This document shows positions 19,047 through 27,513 of a stretch of 64,000 nt of DNA, in pieces. The translations under genes were made by a program, and so were the position numbers. Within the stretch, counting starts at the first letter, position 1. Every line of letters begins with the position of its first letter. Source of the stretch: Conexibacter sp. CPCC 206217 (lineage in GTDB: Bacteria > Actinomycetota > Thermoleophilia > Solirubrobacterales > Solirubrobacteraceae); contig NZ_JAUTDO010000004.1 in the NCBI RefSeq assembly GCF_030646165.1, positions 248,001-312,000 on the forward strand, in the 5' to 3' direction. Below the pieces are notes generated by a model. That model had not been told where the DNA came from. It saw only the letters and a list, made by a program, of their open reading frames with translations, and did no database searches.

Positions 19047-19075
19047 AAACTACTAGTGGAACAGCGTCATGTCAA
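19047..19075 (-). promoter_or_regulatory. Consensus housekeeping promoter for the secreted-protein pair
   Basis: On the minus strand: TTGACA (19075-19070), a 17-bp spacer and TAGTTT (19052-19047). This is a perfect -35 with a good TAnnnT -10 inside the most AT-rich stretch of the locus. The -35 overlaps the last codons of the KDPG aldolase gene. The predicted leader is about 70 nt. Confidence 0.65.
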
Positions 19076-19830
19076 CGAAATTCACCGTTTGAATTATTCG
19101 TACGGCTGACTTCTTCGAACGCCGTTGCGAAGGCCCGTGCCCTGGACGTAATCGCATCGAAGTCACCGGCGTCCAGATCCCGCGCCGGACACAGCGCGCC
19201 GCCCGCGCCGACGGCGAACGCGCCCGCCGCGAACCACTCGCCGAGGTTCTCCGCGCTGACCCCTCCGGTCGGCATGAAGCTGATGTCGGAGAACGGCTCG
19301 CGCAGCGCCTTCAGCAGTGCGACGCCGCCGACCCCGGCCGGGAACAGCTTCACCGCCCGCAGCCCGAGCGCGGCCGCCCGCATCACCTCCGTCGGCGTGC
19401 AGACGCCGGCGTAGGTGGGCAGGCCGCTGGACAGCATCGCGGCGAGCACCTGCTCGTCCAGGCCGGGCGCGACGAGAAAGCCCGCGCCGGCCGCGACCGC
19501 CTCGTCGACCTGCGCGGCCGAGCGCAGCGTCCCGGCGCCGAGCAGCAGCTCGTCGCCGTGACGCGCGCGCAGCTCGCGCAGGACCGCCGGCACGTCCGGC
19601 GTCGAGTACGTGACCTCGAGCGCGCGCACGCCGCCGCGCAGCAGCGCCTCGCCGGCCTGCACCGCAACCGCGGCCGACGGCGCGCGCAGCACCGCGACGA
19701 CGCCGGCGCGGGCGAGCTGCTCGACCCCGTCCGCCGCGGACACGCCGTCGACGCCGCGTGCGCCGGCCGCGCCGGCGGCTACGTCGTCGTCGCCCGAGCG
19801 CGTCGCCGCGCCCTGATCGCCCGCGCTCAT
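19072..19830 (-). CDS. eda: KDPG / 4-hydroxy-2-oxoglutarate aldolase
   Basis: 252 aa, class I aldolase TIM barrel. It cleaves 2-keto-3-deoxy-6-phosphogluconate to pyruvate and glyceraldehyde 3-phosphate. Visible active-site motifs are VLRA (Arg49), LEVTYSTP (Glu72), LLGAGTLRS, FLVAPGLDE, RAVKLFPA with Schiff-base Lys161, and FMPTGGVSAENL. There is an Ala/Gly/Asp-rich N-terminal extension of about 33 residues compared with E. coli Eda. The start overlaps the stop of the upstream kinase gene (ATGA), which should supply its substrate. KDPG formed from KDG links this locus to uronate, gluconate or related sugar-acid breakdown. Confidence 0.93.
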   Translation of the reverse strand: MSAGDQGAATRSGDDDVAAGAAGARGVDGVSAADGVEQLARAGVVAVLRAPSAAVAVQAGEALLRGGVRALEVTYSTPDVPAVLRELRARHGDELLLGAGTLRSAAQVDEAVAAGAGFLVAPGLDEQVLAAMLSSGLPTYAGVCTPTEVMRAAALGLRAVKLFPAGVGGVALLKALREPFSDISFMPTGGVSAENLGEWFAAGAFAVGAGGALCPARDLDAGDFDAITSRARAFATAFEEVSRTNNSNGEFR

Positions 19831-20816
19831 CGCAGCACGCCGGTCTGCGGCACGAGCGTCAGCCGCTCTATCGCCGCATCGACGTCAGCCGCCGTCGGAT
19901 AGCCGAGCGCGCAGCCGCTCGCCTGGCAGGAGAGCGAGCTGGCCGCGACGCCGGCGGTCAGCGCCGCGGCGGGAGCGGCGCCGGAGTAGCGCCTCGCCAG
20001 GTAGGTCCCGGCGAGCGCGTCGCCCGCGCCGGCGGCGTCGACGAGCAGGACCGGCGGCGGCGCGATGCTGAAGCTCTCGCCGCCGGCGAACAGCCAGGCC
20101 GGCTCCTCGCCCTGCGTGACGATCACCTCGGCGCCCGGCGCGTCGAGCGCCGCGACCATCTCCACGACGTCGGTCTCGCCGAGCAGCGAGCGACCGTCCT
20201 CGATCGACAGGAACAGCACGTCGGCGCGGCGCGCCAGCGCCTTCAGGCGCTCGCGGTCGGGCCGCAGCTGCGGGCGGAAGTTGACGGTGAAGGAGATCGC
20301 CGCGCCGGCGGTGCGCGCACGCTCGACAGCCAGCTCGACGGCATCGGCCGCGGTCGCGGAGATCGACAGGCCGATGCCGGTCGCGTGCAGCACGTCGAGC
20401 TGCTCGAACCACTCGTCGCGCACGTCGGCGGGCCCCAGCAGCGAGGCCGCCGAGCCGGCGCGATGGAAGCTGAACTGGTGGCGACCGGCGTCGTCGACCT
20501 CGTTGACGTAGAGCCCCGTCGGGGCTTCGGCGTCACGCGCGACGTGCTGCAGGTCGACCCCGGCTCTGCCCCAGAAGTCGAGCAGCAGCCGGCCGGCGGC
20601 GTCGTCGCCGACGCGCGTCAGCAGACGCGTCGAGGCGCCCAGCCTCGCGGCCATCACGGCGACGTTGGCGGCGTCGCCGCCGTACCCGCGCGCGAGCACG
20701 TCGTCGCCGAGGTTGGGGTGAACCCCGACTTCCAGCAGTCCCTCGCCGAGTGTCGCGATCCGTGCGGTGCGGCCGGCGGGGGCGATGTCGCCCCCGCCGT
20801 CGCGAACGCCGGTCAT
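19827..20816 (-). CDS. PfkB-family sugar kinase, probably 2-keto-3-deoxygluconate kinase
   Basis: 329 aa from the ATG at 20816, preceded by GGGAGAA; a GTG at 20846 would add ten residues. PfkB signatures: YGGDAANVAVMAARLGA (signature 1, substrate-side Gly-Gly) and DAAGAGDALAGTYLARR (signature 2, with the catalytic Asp of GAGD). ATP/substrate loops such as VNFRPQLR are typical of KDG kinases. Overlap with the KDPG aldolase gene makes phosphorylation of KDG to KDPG the natural assignment. Fructokinase or another ketose kinase is possible on sequence alone. Confidence 0.85.
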   Translation of the reverse strand: MTGVRDGGGDIAPAGRTARIATLGEGLLEVGVHPNLGDDVLARGYGGDAANVAVMAARLGASTRLLTRVGDDAAGRLLLDFWGRAGVDLQHVARDAEAPTGLYVNEVDDAGRHQFSFHRAGSAASLLGPADVRDEWFEQLDVLHATGIGLSISATAADAVELAVERARTAGAAISFTVNFRPQLRPDRERLKALARRADVLFLSIEDGRSLLGETDVVEMVAALDAPGAEVIVTQGEEPAWLFAGGESFSIAPPPVLLVDAAGAGDALAGTYLARRYSGAAPAAALTAGVAASSLSCQASGCALGYPTAADVDAAIERLTLVPQTGVLR

Positions 20817-20850
20817 CGGATCTTCTCCCGAGCGATCCGTGACCACAGCA

Positions 20851-21873
20851 TCAGAACTCGCTGTTCGGGTCGTAGTACTCGTCGACGTTGGCTCTGGTGA
20901 TCTGCGGCGACGGGATGACCGTGTCCTTCTCGGCCTCCGCGCCGTCGAGCAGCTCGATCAGGCGCGCGTAGGCCGCGTCGCCCATCGTGACGGCGTCGTT
21001 GAGGCCGGTGACCTCGTAGTTGCCGCCTCTTCTGATCTCCGCGAGGGCCTCCTTCTGGCCGTCCACGCCCGCGATGAAGATCTGATCGCTCTTGCCCGCG
21101 TCTCTGATCGCCTTCTGGGCGCCGAGGCACATCGAGTCGTTCTCGCAGAAGACCGCGTTCAGGTCGCTGTTCTTCGCGAGCAGGTTCTCCATCACTCTCA
21201 GGCCGCCGTCGGCGCCCCACTCGGCGAAGTCCGGCGCGACGACGATCTCGATCCCTCTGGCCTCGAGCACGGACTTGACGCCGTCGGTGCGCGCGAGGCC
21301 GATCGAGTTGTCGGCCGGGCCGCCGCGGATGATCGCGACCTTGCCTCTGCCGCCGAGTCTCTCGGCGATGTACTCCCCGTCCTGTCTGCCGATCGCCTCG
21401 TTGTCGGGACCGACCCACGAGGTGTACTCGCCGGACTGGAACTTGCGGTCCACGAGCACGACCGGGATGCCCTTCTGCGCGATCGCGTTGAGCGCGGCCG
21501 GCGCGGCCTCGAGCGGTCCGCCCGAGATGATGATGCCCTGCACGTCCTTGGCCAGCAGGTCCTCGACGTTCGAGGTCAGCGCAGCCGCGTCGCCCTTCGC
21601 GTCGGTGACCGAGACCTCGTTGCCGTCTCTCTGGCCGTCGCGCTCGACGGTCTTGGAGATGCCGATGAAATACGGCGCGCCGAGCGTGAAGTTCGCCATG
21701 CCGATCTTGTATCTGCCGCCGCTGGAAGCGCTCTCGTCGGCGGTGGCCTCGGTGGTGCTGGCAGCCTCGACCGGGGTGCTGGTCGAGCCGCTGTCTTCGT
21801 CGTCGCTGGAACCGCAGGCAGCGATTCCGAACGCGCACGTCACTGCAACAACCAGTGCGAGCAGTCGTCGCAT
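20851..21873 (-). CDS. Sugar ABC transporter substrate-binding lipoprotein (ribose-type)
   Basis: 340 aa. A lipoprotein signal peptide ends in the lipobox IAACG (Cys20), followed by a Ser/Thr/Glu-rich linker. The Peripla_BP_4 fold follows from about residue 55: YKIGMANFTLGAPYFIGISK, then IIISGGPLEAAPAALNAIAQ, IPVVLVDRKF and VFCENDSMCLGAQKAIRDAG. It should capture a monosaccharide or small sugar acid at the cell surface for the adjacent permease and ATPase. The ATG at 21873 has a strong AAGGAGG ribosome site. Arginines in this gene are often AGA. The ligand cannot be named; the KDG kinase and aldolase downstream suggest a hexuronate-like or deoxy-keto acid. Confidence 0.92.
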   Translation of the reverse strand: MRRLLALVVAVTCAFGIAACGSSDDEDSGSTSTPVEAASTTEATADESASSGGRYKIGMANFTLGAPYFIGISKTVERDGQRDGNEVSVTDAKGDAAALTSNVEDLLAKDVQGIIISGGPLEAAPAALNAIAQKGIPVVLVDRKFQSGEYTSWVGPDNEAIGRQDGEYIAERLGGRGKVAIIRGGPADNSIGLARTDGVKSVLEARGIEIVVAPDFAEWGADGGLRVMENLLAKNSDLNAVFCENDSMCLGAQKAIRDAGKSDQIFIAGVDGQKEALAEIRRGGNYEVTGLNDAVTMGDAAYARLIELLDGAEAEKDTVIPSPQITRANVDEYYDPNSEF

Positions 21874-21947
21874 TGGGATACTCCTCCTTGTTGGTACGGA
21901 TGGGCGATGGGGGGACCGGCGCGCGGCGCCAACCAGGTGCCGGCCCC

Positions 21948-22946
21948 TCATCGTTCGTCCTCCTGTCGCCGGGCCAGGACGACGGCGACGATGATCAGGC
22001 CCTTGAGGACCTGCTGCCAATAGCTCTGAACGTCGTAGAGCGTGAGCAGGTTGTCGATCAGCGCGAGCAGGACGACGCCGCCGAGCGTGCCGATCACGGA
22101 GCCGCGCCCGCCGGCCAGGCTTGCGCCGCCGATCACGCACGCGGCGATCGCGTTCAGCTCGAAGGCGACGCCGACGCTCGGCTGGGCGATCCCCACGCGC
22201 GAGGCGAGGATCACGCCCGCGAGTCCCGCCAGGAACCCGCTGATCATGTAAGTGGTGAGGATGTGGCGCGGCACGCTGATGCCGGCCAGGCGGACCGCCT
22301 CGCGGTTGCCGCCGATCGCGATGATCGCGCGGCCGGGCGCGGTCCGCGTGAGGAATACCCACGCGAGCGCGAAGACCGCGACGACGATCAGCGTCGCGAC
22401 CGGGATCGGGCCGATCGACTCGGTCCCGATCCACAGGAAGCCGATCTCGGTCGGCGTGATCGGCGTCTCCGAGTAGACGTACGCGAGGCCGCGGATCGTC
22501 GTCAGCGCGGCGAGCGTGACGACGAACGGCGCGAGCTTGAAGCGCGCCACCAGCATCCCGTTGACGAAGCCGCAGACGACCGCGGCGACGACGGCGATCG
22601 CCATCGCGAGCGGGATCGGCATGTCGGCGGCGAGGCCGGCCGCGATCAGGCCCGCGAGCGCGACGATCGAGCCGACGGAGAGGTCGATCCCGCCGGTCAG
22701 GATCACCATCAGCATGCCGAGCGAGAGCAGGCCGGTCGTGACCGACTGCTTGAGCATGTTGGTGATGTTGTCCTCGGTGAAGAACGAGTCGGTCGTCGTC
22801 GCGGCGACGATCAGCAGCGCGACGAAGGCGACGACGAAGCTGCCGTTGATCAGCAGGCTGCGGTCGGCCTTCACGCGGGCGAAGAGGCCGCCGGGACCGC
22901 CAGACCCGCCGGCGGTGGCCGGCTCGGTTGCGACGTGCTGGCTCAT
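21948..22946 (-). CDS. Sugar ABC transporter permease (RbsC-like)
   Basis: 332 aa, about 9-10 transmembrane helices, BPD_transp_2 family. Characteristic stretches are MLMVILTGGIDLSVGSIVAL, FVVTLAALTTIRGLAYVYS and FELNAIAACVIGGASLAGGR. The GGIDLSVG and GG-A-S-L-x-GG-x-G signatures are typical of ribose/xylose/autoinducer-2 importers. The start overlaps the ATPase stop by ATGA. A 74-bp gap with a GC-rich imperfect inverted repeat separates it from the binding-protein gene. Confidence 0.92.
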   Translation of the reverse strand: MSQHVATEPATAGGSGGPGGLFARVKADRSLLINGSFVVAFVALLIVAATTTDSFFTEDNITNMLKQSVTTGLLSLGMLMVILTGGIDLSVGSIVALAGLIAAGLAADMPIPLAMAIAVVAAVVCGFVNGMLVARFKLAPFVVTLAALTTIRGLAYVYSETPITPTEIGFLWIGTESIGPIPVATLIVVAVFALAWVFLTRTAPGRAIIAIGGNREAVRLAGISVPRHILTTYMISGFLAGLAGVILASRVGIAQPSVGVAFELNAIAACVIGGASLAGGRGSVIGTLGGVVLLALIDNLLTLYDVQSYWQQVLKGLIIVAVVLARRQEDER

Positions 22947-24430
22947 GCCGCCACCCCGATCGAGCGGGCGAGCAGCAGTTCCTCGTCGGCCTGGTCGCTG
23001 CGCACGTCGGCGACGAGGCGCCCCTCGTGCATCACCAGCACGCGGTCGGTCGCGCCGAGCACCTCGGTCAGGTCCGAGGAGATCATCAGCACGCCGAGCC
23101 CGGCGCGCGTGAGCTGGTCGATCTCGCGGTAGAGGTCGACGCGTGCGGCGACGTCGACGCCGCGCGTCGGCTCGTCGAGGATCAGCACCTTCGGTCTCGA
23201 CAGCAGCCACTTCGCCAGCACGACCTTCTGCTGGTTGCCGCCGCTGAGCTGGCGGACCGGCTTTGCCAGCGTGCGCGGGCGCACGTCGAGCCGCTCGGTC
23301 ATGTCCTCGATCGCGGCGCCCTGCTTGCGGCGGTCCAGCAGCCCGCGCGTGTTCCACGTGCCGAGCGTCGCCAGCGACGCGTTGTCGCGCACCGACAGGT
23401 CGAGCACGAGGCCCGAGCCCTTGCGGTCCTCGGTCACGAACGCGAGCCCGGCCTCGATCGCCTCCTTCGGCGAGCGCAGCCGCACGGGCTTGCCGGCGAG
23501 GCGGATCTCGCCCGCGTCGACCGGCTCAGCGCCGAAGAGGCACTCGGCCAGCTCGGTGCGTCCGCTGCCGACGAGCCCGAAGACGCCGACGACCTCGCCG
23601 GCGTAGACGCTCATCGTCACGTCCTCGAAGCGACCCGCGCGCGTCAGCCCGCTGGTTGCCAGCAGCTCGCGCGGCGGTTGCTCGCGCTCGCGCCGCGCCG
23701 GGTAGATCTGCTCCAGCCGGCGGCCGGCCATCTGCCGCACGATCTCCTCCTCGTTCGTCTCCTGGGGTGTGCTGGTCGCGGCGATCAGACCGTCCTTGAT
23801 GACGACGATGCGATCGGCGATCTCCATCACCTCTTCCAGCCGGTGCGACACGTACAGCACCAGCACGCCGTCCGCCCGCAGCGAGCGGATCAGTCTGAAC
23901 AGCTGCTCGAGGTCGTCGCCCGCGAGCACGGCGGACGGCTCGTCGAGGATCAGGATGCGCGGCTCGCTCGCCATCGCCTTCGCGATCTCGACCATCTGCT
24001 GGCGCGCGACCGACAGCCGCTTCGCCGGCGCTCTGGGGTCGACGCCGGTGAAGCCGGTCCGCTCGAGCAGCGCGTGCGCACGCGCGTGGGCGGCGGCCCA
24101 GTCGACCAGGCCGGCCTTCTTCGGCAGGTCGCCGAGCAGCACGTTCTCCGTCACGGTCAGCTCCGGAACGAGCGTCAGCTCCTGATGAACTGTGCGGATC
24201 CCGAGCGCCGCGGCGGCGCTGGGGCTGCCGAGCGCCACGTCTCTGCCGTCGACCGCTATCTCGCCCGCGTCGCGGTGGACCGCGCCGCAGAGGATCTTGA
24301 TGAGCGTCGACTTGCCGGCGCCGTTGGCGCCCGCGATCGCGATCACCTCGCCGCCGCGCGCGTCGAAGTCGATCCCGTGCAGCACCTCGACGCCCGAGTA
24401 CGCCTTGCGGACTCCCTTCAGCGCGAGCAT
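22943..24430 (-). CDS. Sugar ABC transporter ATP-binding protein (RbsA-like, two ABC domains)
   Basis: 495 aa with two fused nucleotide-binding domains. Domain 1 has Walker A GANGAGKST (34-42), an LSVARQQMVEIAKAM signature region and Walker B RILILDEPSA. Domain 2 has the degenerate P-loop GLVGSGRTE and LSGGNQQKVVLAKWL, then VLILDEPTRGVD, as usual in carbohydrate uptake (CUT2) systems. It powers import by the adjacent permease and lipoprotein. The ATG overlaps the stop codon of the aldehyde dehydrogenase gene by one base (TGATG). Confidence 0.93.
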   Translation of the reverse strand: MLALKGVRKAYSGVEVLHGIDFDARGGEVIAIAGANGAGKSTLIKILCGAVHRDAGEIAVDGRDVALGSPSAAAALGIRTVHQELTLVPELTVTENVLLGDLPKKAGLVDWAAAHARAHALLERTGFTGVDPRAPAKRLSVARQQMVEIAKAMASEPRILILDEPSAVLAGDDLEQLFRLIRSLRADGVLVLYVSHRLEEVMEIADRIVVIKDGLIAATSTPQETNEEEIVRQMAGRRLEQIYPARREREQPPRELLATSGLTRAGRFEDVTMSVYAGEVVGVFGLVGSGRTELAECLFGAEPVDAGEIRLAGKPVRLRSPKEAIEAGLAFVTEDRKGSGLVLDLSVRDNASLATLGTWNTRGLLDRRKQGAAIEDMTERLDVRPRTLAKPVRQLSGGNQQKVVLAKWLLSRPKVLILDEPTRGVDVAARVDLYREIDQLTRAGLGVLMISSDLTEVLGATDRVLVMHEGRLVADVRSDQADEELLLARSIGVAA

Positions 24431-25836
24431 CAGCCGAGCGCGTCCATCACGATGATCGTCTTCTCCTCGGTCATGTCGCGCAGCGTGTCGTGCAGGCCCT
24501 CGCGCGCACCGCCGGTCTGCTTGACGCCGCCGAACGGCAGGTTCTCCGAGCGCAGCGCGGTCGAGCCGTTGACGATCACGCCGCCCGCCTCCAGGCGCGC
24601 GGCGAGCTTGAAGGCGCGCGAGATGTCACGCGTGAAGACGGCGGCGTGGAGGCCGTACTCGGAGTCGTTGGCGAAGTCGACCGCCTGCTCGGCGCTGTCG
24701 ACGCGCACCAGCGGCGCGACCGGGCCGAAGATCTCCATCTCGATCGCGGGCTCGTTCGGCTTGACCCCGGTCAGCACCGTCGGCTGCACGAACGCGCCGT
24801 CGCGCCCGCCGCCGAGCGCGAGCGTCGCACCGTCGGCGACGGCCTGCTGGATCGACGCCTCGACGGCCTTCGCGGCCGCCTCGGTGATCAGCGGACCGAC
24901 CTCCGTGTCCTCTTCGAGCGGGTCGCCGATCTTGAGGCCGCGCGCCTGCTCCAGCAGCTTCGCCGCGAGCTCGTCGTGGACCGCGTCCTCGACGAAGATG
25001 CGCTTGACGGCGCAGCAGATCTGGCCGTTGCCGCGCGCGAGGCGGCCGAGCACGATCGCCTCGGCGGCCTTGTCGAGGTCGGCGTCGGCGCAGACGATCA
25101 TCGGGTCGTTGGAGCCCAGCTCCAGGTGCACGCGCTTGAGCGTCGGCGCCGCCAGCGCGGAGATCGCACGGCCGGCGACGGTGCTGCCGGTGAGGCTGAT
25201 CAGGTTGATGCCGGGATCGGAGGCGAGCGCGCTGGCGACCTCGGGGCCGCCGCCGAGCAACTGGTGCGCGTGCTGCGGCGCGCCGGCCTGCTCGACGATC
25301 TCGGCGATCTCGATCACCGCCAGCGGGCACTTCTCCGGCGGCTTGACGATCACGGCGTTGCCGGCCGCGAGCGCCGCGGCGGCCTTGTGCGCGTACAGCT
25401 CGACGGGGTAGTTGAACGGCACGATCGCGGCGATCACGCCGAGCGGCTCGCGCCGCGTGAAGGCGAGGTTGCGCTCCAGCCCAGGGACGGCGTCGAGCGG
25501 GATCTGACGGCCGAAGATGCGCTTGGACTCCTCCGCGAAGCCGCGGAAGATGCGGATCGCGGCGGCGACCTCGCCGCGCGTCTGCGCGATCGGCTTGCCG
25601 TTCTCGCGTGCGAGCAGGTTGGCGAGCTCCTGCTCGCGAGCGGCGATCCCGTCGGCGATCCGCTGCAGCAGGTCCGCGCGCGCGTGGGCGGGGAGCGCGG
25701 CCATCGCGCGGCGGCCCTCCTGCGCGTTGGCGATCGTGGTCGCGATCTGGGCCGCGTCGGCGACCTCCAGCGTGCCGATCAGCTCGCCGTCGGCGGGGTT
25801 GCGGATCTCGATCGTCGTCGCTGTCGTCGTGGTCAT
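24430..25836 (-). CDS. NAD(P)-dependent aldehyde dehydrogenase
   Basis: 468 aa from the ATG at 25836, chosen for its GAGGTGA ribosome site; a GTG at 25845 would overlap the IclR stop. ALDH hallmarks: PFNYPVELYAHKAAAALAAG, SLTGSTVAGR (cofactor loop), HLELGSNDPMIV with the general-base Glu, and GNGQICCAVKRIFV with the catalytic Cys. Among ALDHs it resembles the lactaldehyde/glycolaldehyde/succinate-semialdehyde branch, but the substrate cannot be fixed from sequence. As the first enzyme behind the IclR gene and before the sugar importer, it could oxidise an aldose or a semialdehyde released in the same pathway. Confidence 0.88.
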   Translation of the reverse strand: MTTTTATTIEIRNPADGELIGTLEVADAAQIATTIANAQEGRRAMAALPAHARADLLQRIADGIAAREQELANLLARENGKPIAQTRGEVAAAIRIFRGFAEESKRIFGRQIPLDAVPGLERNLAFTRREPLGVIAAIVPFNYPVELYAHKAAAALAAGNAVIVKPPEKCPLAVIEIAEIVEQAGAPQHAHQLLGGGPEVASALASDPGINLISLTGSTVAGRAISALAAPTLKRVHLELGSNDPMIVCADADLDKAAEAIVLGRLARGNGQICCAVKRIFVEDAVHDELAAKLLEQARGLKIGDPLEEDTEVGPLITEAAAKAVEASIQQAVADGATLALGGGRDGAFVQPTVLTGVKPNEPAIEMEIFGPVAPLVRVDSAEQAVDFANDSEYGLHAAVFTRDISRAFKLAARLEAGGVIVNGSTALRSENLPFGGVKQTGGAREGLHDTLRDMTEEKTIIVMDALG

Positions 25837-25841
25837 CGGTG

Positions 25842-26639
25842 TCACCTCGTGTGGGTCGAAGCAGGGGCGTGCATGCGTGCGCGGCCGAGCCGCCGGGCGA
25901 TCTCGCCGGCGGCGGCGATCATGTGCGGGGTCAGCTCCGCACAGCGCTCGTGGCTCATCCGCACCTCGGGCGCCGAGACGCTGATCGCGGCGGCCGGCTC
26001 GCCGCCGACGACGACGGCGGCGCCGATGCAGCGCACGCCGATCTCGTTCTCCTCGTCGTCGAGCGAGACGCCGACGGTGCGGATCCGCTGCAGCTCGGCG
26101 AGCAGCGCGCCCTGCTCGACGATCGTGTGGTCGGTGCGGGCGGAGCGCGGGATCGCAAGCGCGTCCTGCAGCTGCTGACCGTCGAAGTGCGCCAGCACGG
26201 CCTTGCCCATCGCGCTGCAGTAGAAGGGGACGCGCGCGCCGATCCGCGAGACGAGCCGGACCGAGTGCGGGCTCTCGATCTTGGCGATGTAGACGATCTC
26301 CTGGTCGGCGATCACTCCGAGGTGGACCGTCTCGCCGGTGCGACCGGCGAGGTCGTTGAGGATCGGCGCGGCTGCGCTGCGAACGTCGTCGCCGTCGAGC
26401 AGCACGCCGGCCAACTCGACGAGCTTGTAGCCGAGCCTCAGCCGCGCGAAGTCGTCGCGGCGCACGACGCCGAGCGCCAGCAGCGTCGCGACGTAGCGGT
26501 GCGTCGTCGACTTCGCGGTCGGGATCGTCGCGGCGAGCTGGCCGAGCGTGATGCCGTCCTCGCCGGCGAGCGCGATCCGCTCGAGCACGTCGAACGCGCG
26601 CACGACGCTCGTGGAGGTGCCTGGGCCCTCAGCGATCAT
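25842..26639 (-). CDS. IclR-family transcriptional regulator of the sugar-acid locus
   Basis: 265 aa. Winged helix at about residues 8-75 (VVRAFDVLERIALAGEDGIT, TLGQLAATIPTAKSTTHRYV), then the IclR effector domain at about 85-255 (GETVHLGVIADQEIVYIAKI, RVPFYCSAMGKAVLAHFD, ISVSAPEVRMSHERC). KdgR, which senses 2-keto-3-deoxygluconate in proteobacteria, belongs to this family. The KDG-kinase-like and KDPG aldolase genes downstream make a KDG-type effector an attractive idea. It is first in the minus-strand series, with GTTCGA-N5-TCGAAC palindromes at its promoter. An upstream GTG at 26813 would extend it by 58 low-similarity residues. Confidence 0.9.
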   Translation of the reverse strand: MIAEGPGTSTSVVRAFDVLERIALAGEDGITLGQLAATIPTAKSTTHRYVATLLALGVVRRDDFARLRLGYKLVELAGVLLDGDDVRSAAAPILNDLAGRTGETVHLGVIADQEIVYIAKIESPHSVRLVSRIGARVPFYCSAMGKAVLAHFDGQQLQDALAIPRSARTDHTIVEQGALLAELQRIRTVGVSLDDEENEIGVRCIGAAVVVGGEPAAAISVSAPEVRMSHERCAELTPHMIAAAGEIARRLGRARMHAPASTHTR

Positions 26640-26784
26640 CTGACCACCCGCTTTCGGGCAGGGTGAATTCGCACCGGGATGGGGGGCGTCCCGGTGTGCA
26701 GGCAGCGGCACACACGCGTCTCTCCTCTTTCTGACCCGACCGCCGGCCGTGCGTGGTACGCGGCCGGCTGAGTTCGTGGCGAAT

Positions 26785-26801
26785 GTTCGAACTGCTCGAA
26801 C
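26785..26801. promoter_or_regulatory. Putative IclR operator 1
   Basis: GTTCGA-ACTGC-TCGAAC, nested inside an outer 8-bp inverted repeat GTGGCGAA (26776-26783) / TTCGCCAC (26806-26813). It is downstream of the predicted transcription start, a position suited to repression. Confidence 0.55.
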
Positions 26802-26829
26802 GGGGTTCGCCACAACCGTACGGTCAGCA

Positions 26830-26858
26830 AGCTAACGGCGACCGCATGTGAACGTCAA
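26830..26858 (-). promoter_or_regulatory. Promoter of the IclR-led sugar-acid operon
   Basis: Minus strand: TTGACG (26858-26853), a 17-bp spacer and TTAGCT (26835-26830). Transcription would start near 26823, giving a leader of about 180 nt to the ATG at 26639. Confidence 0.5.
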
Positions 26859-26876
26859 GCGAACAAATCGTCTTCC

Positions 26877-26893
26877 GTTCGAACAGATCGAAC
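26877..26893. promoter_or_regulatory. Putative IclR operator 2
   Basis: GTTCGA-ACAGA-TCGAAC, with the same arms and 5-bp spacer as operator 1. It is centred about 60 bp upstream of the predicted start, where an activator or auto-regulator could bind. Confidence 0.55.
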
Positions 26894-26906
26894 GCTACTC
26901 GATCAC

Positions 26907-26923
26907 GTTCGAGATATTCGTCT
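26907..26923. promoter_or_regulatory. Putative degenerate IclR operator 3
   Basis: GTTCGA-GATAT-TCGtct keeps the left arm and half of the right arm of operators 1 and 2. Its centre is 30 bp from that of operator 2, close to three helical turns. Confidence 0.35.
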
Positions 26924-27085
26924 GCGTCCGCACCACTATTCAGATAATTCGAACTTCTTTGGCGGTGGTTCAGTGCGGCTCGTGAACGGAAAGCCTGCCG
27001 CGACGCCAGTCAGCGCCGCTCCCCTTCGGCAGGGACGAGCAGTGTCGCACGGGACCCTCGTCGGAGAGAGCCTCGTGCCGAGCGT

Positions 27086-27421
27086 TCACACGGACGGAGG
27101 GATCGAATGCTCGTTCGCTGGAGTCTTGACGCGCGGTGCCTCGTCGGGCCAGTAGCCGTGGGCGTCGAAGTAGCGGCGTGCCTCCTCCTCGTCGTCGCGA
27201 TCGACGTCGCCGCGCACGCCGGCGCGGTAGAGGACGTTCAGCAGCAGCACGCTGAGGCCCGCGCCGATCAGCGCAGCGGAGCCCTCCATGTTGTTCACGT
27301 GCGGATCGAACAGGAAGATCGTCACGCCCGCGACGACGACCACGATCGGCAGCACGTAGCGGACGACGACGAGCAGTGGGCTGGTGGGCTCGGTGGCCTT
27401 GGCGGCCTTGCGGTCTGACAT
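27086..27421 (-). CDS. Small two-helix membrane protein
   Basis: 111 aa with an AAAGGAG ribosome site before the ATG. Two hydrophobic helices are visible at about 15-39 (SPLLVVVRYVLPIVVVVAGV) and 46-67 (GSAALIGAGLSVLLLNVLYR), followed by an acidic tail (DRDDEEEARRYFDAHGYWPD). Both termini are probably cytoplasmic. I recognise no named family; short proteins of this design are common near actinobacterial membrane-stress genes. It is divergent from the first CAP-domain gene, from which a 249-bp region with inverted repeats separates it. Confidence 0.7.
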   Translation of the reverse strand: MSDRKAAKATEPTSPLLVVVRYVLPIVVVVAGVTIFLFDPHVNNMEGSAALIGAGLSVLLLNVLYRAGVRGDVDRDDEEEARRYFDAHGYWPDEAPRVKTPANEHSIPPSV

Positions 27422-27495
27422 CGCGTGCTCCTTTGGTTGTCAGACAGCGTCGCAGCGGACGCGCGGCCGGGACAGAGGTGGGATCGGACGATCAC

Positions 27496-27513
27496 TGTCG
27501 GGAAAACCCGACA
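27496..27513. promoter_or_regulatory. Inverted repeat in the divergent control region
   Basis: TGTCGGG-AAAA-CCCGACA, a perfect 7-bp palindrome with an AAAA centre, lies between the small membrane protein gene and the first CAP gene. It could be an operator or an RNA hairpin; a second dyad, TTTTC-GT-GAAAA, lies at 27583-27594. Confidence 0.35.

Larger units (their letters stand above)
26640..27085. other. Regulatory intergenic region, 446 bp, no convincing gene
   Basis: This gap holds the promoter and palindromes upstream of the IclR gene, and about 100 bp of unusually AT-rich DNA (26860-26960). A 60-codon plus-strand frame starting at 26973 runs into the opposite gene and lacks a ribosome site, so I do not call it a gene. 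Confidence 0.6.

Noticed and set aside
26973..27155. 60-codon plus-strand frame in the IclR control region
   Set aside because: No ribosome site or -10 box at the right distance, no recognisable features, and it overlaps the opposite membrane-protein gene.
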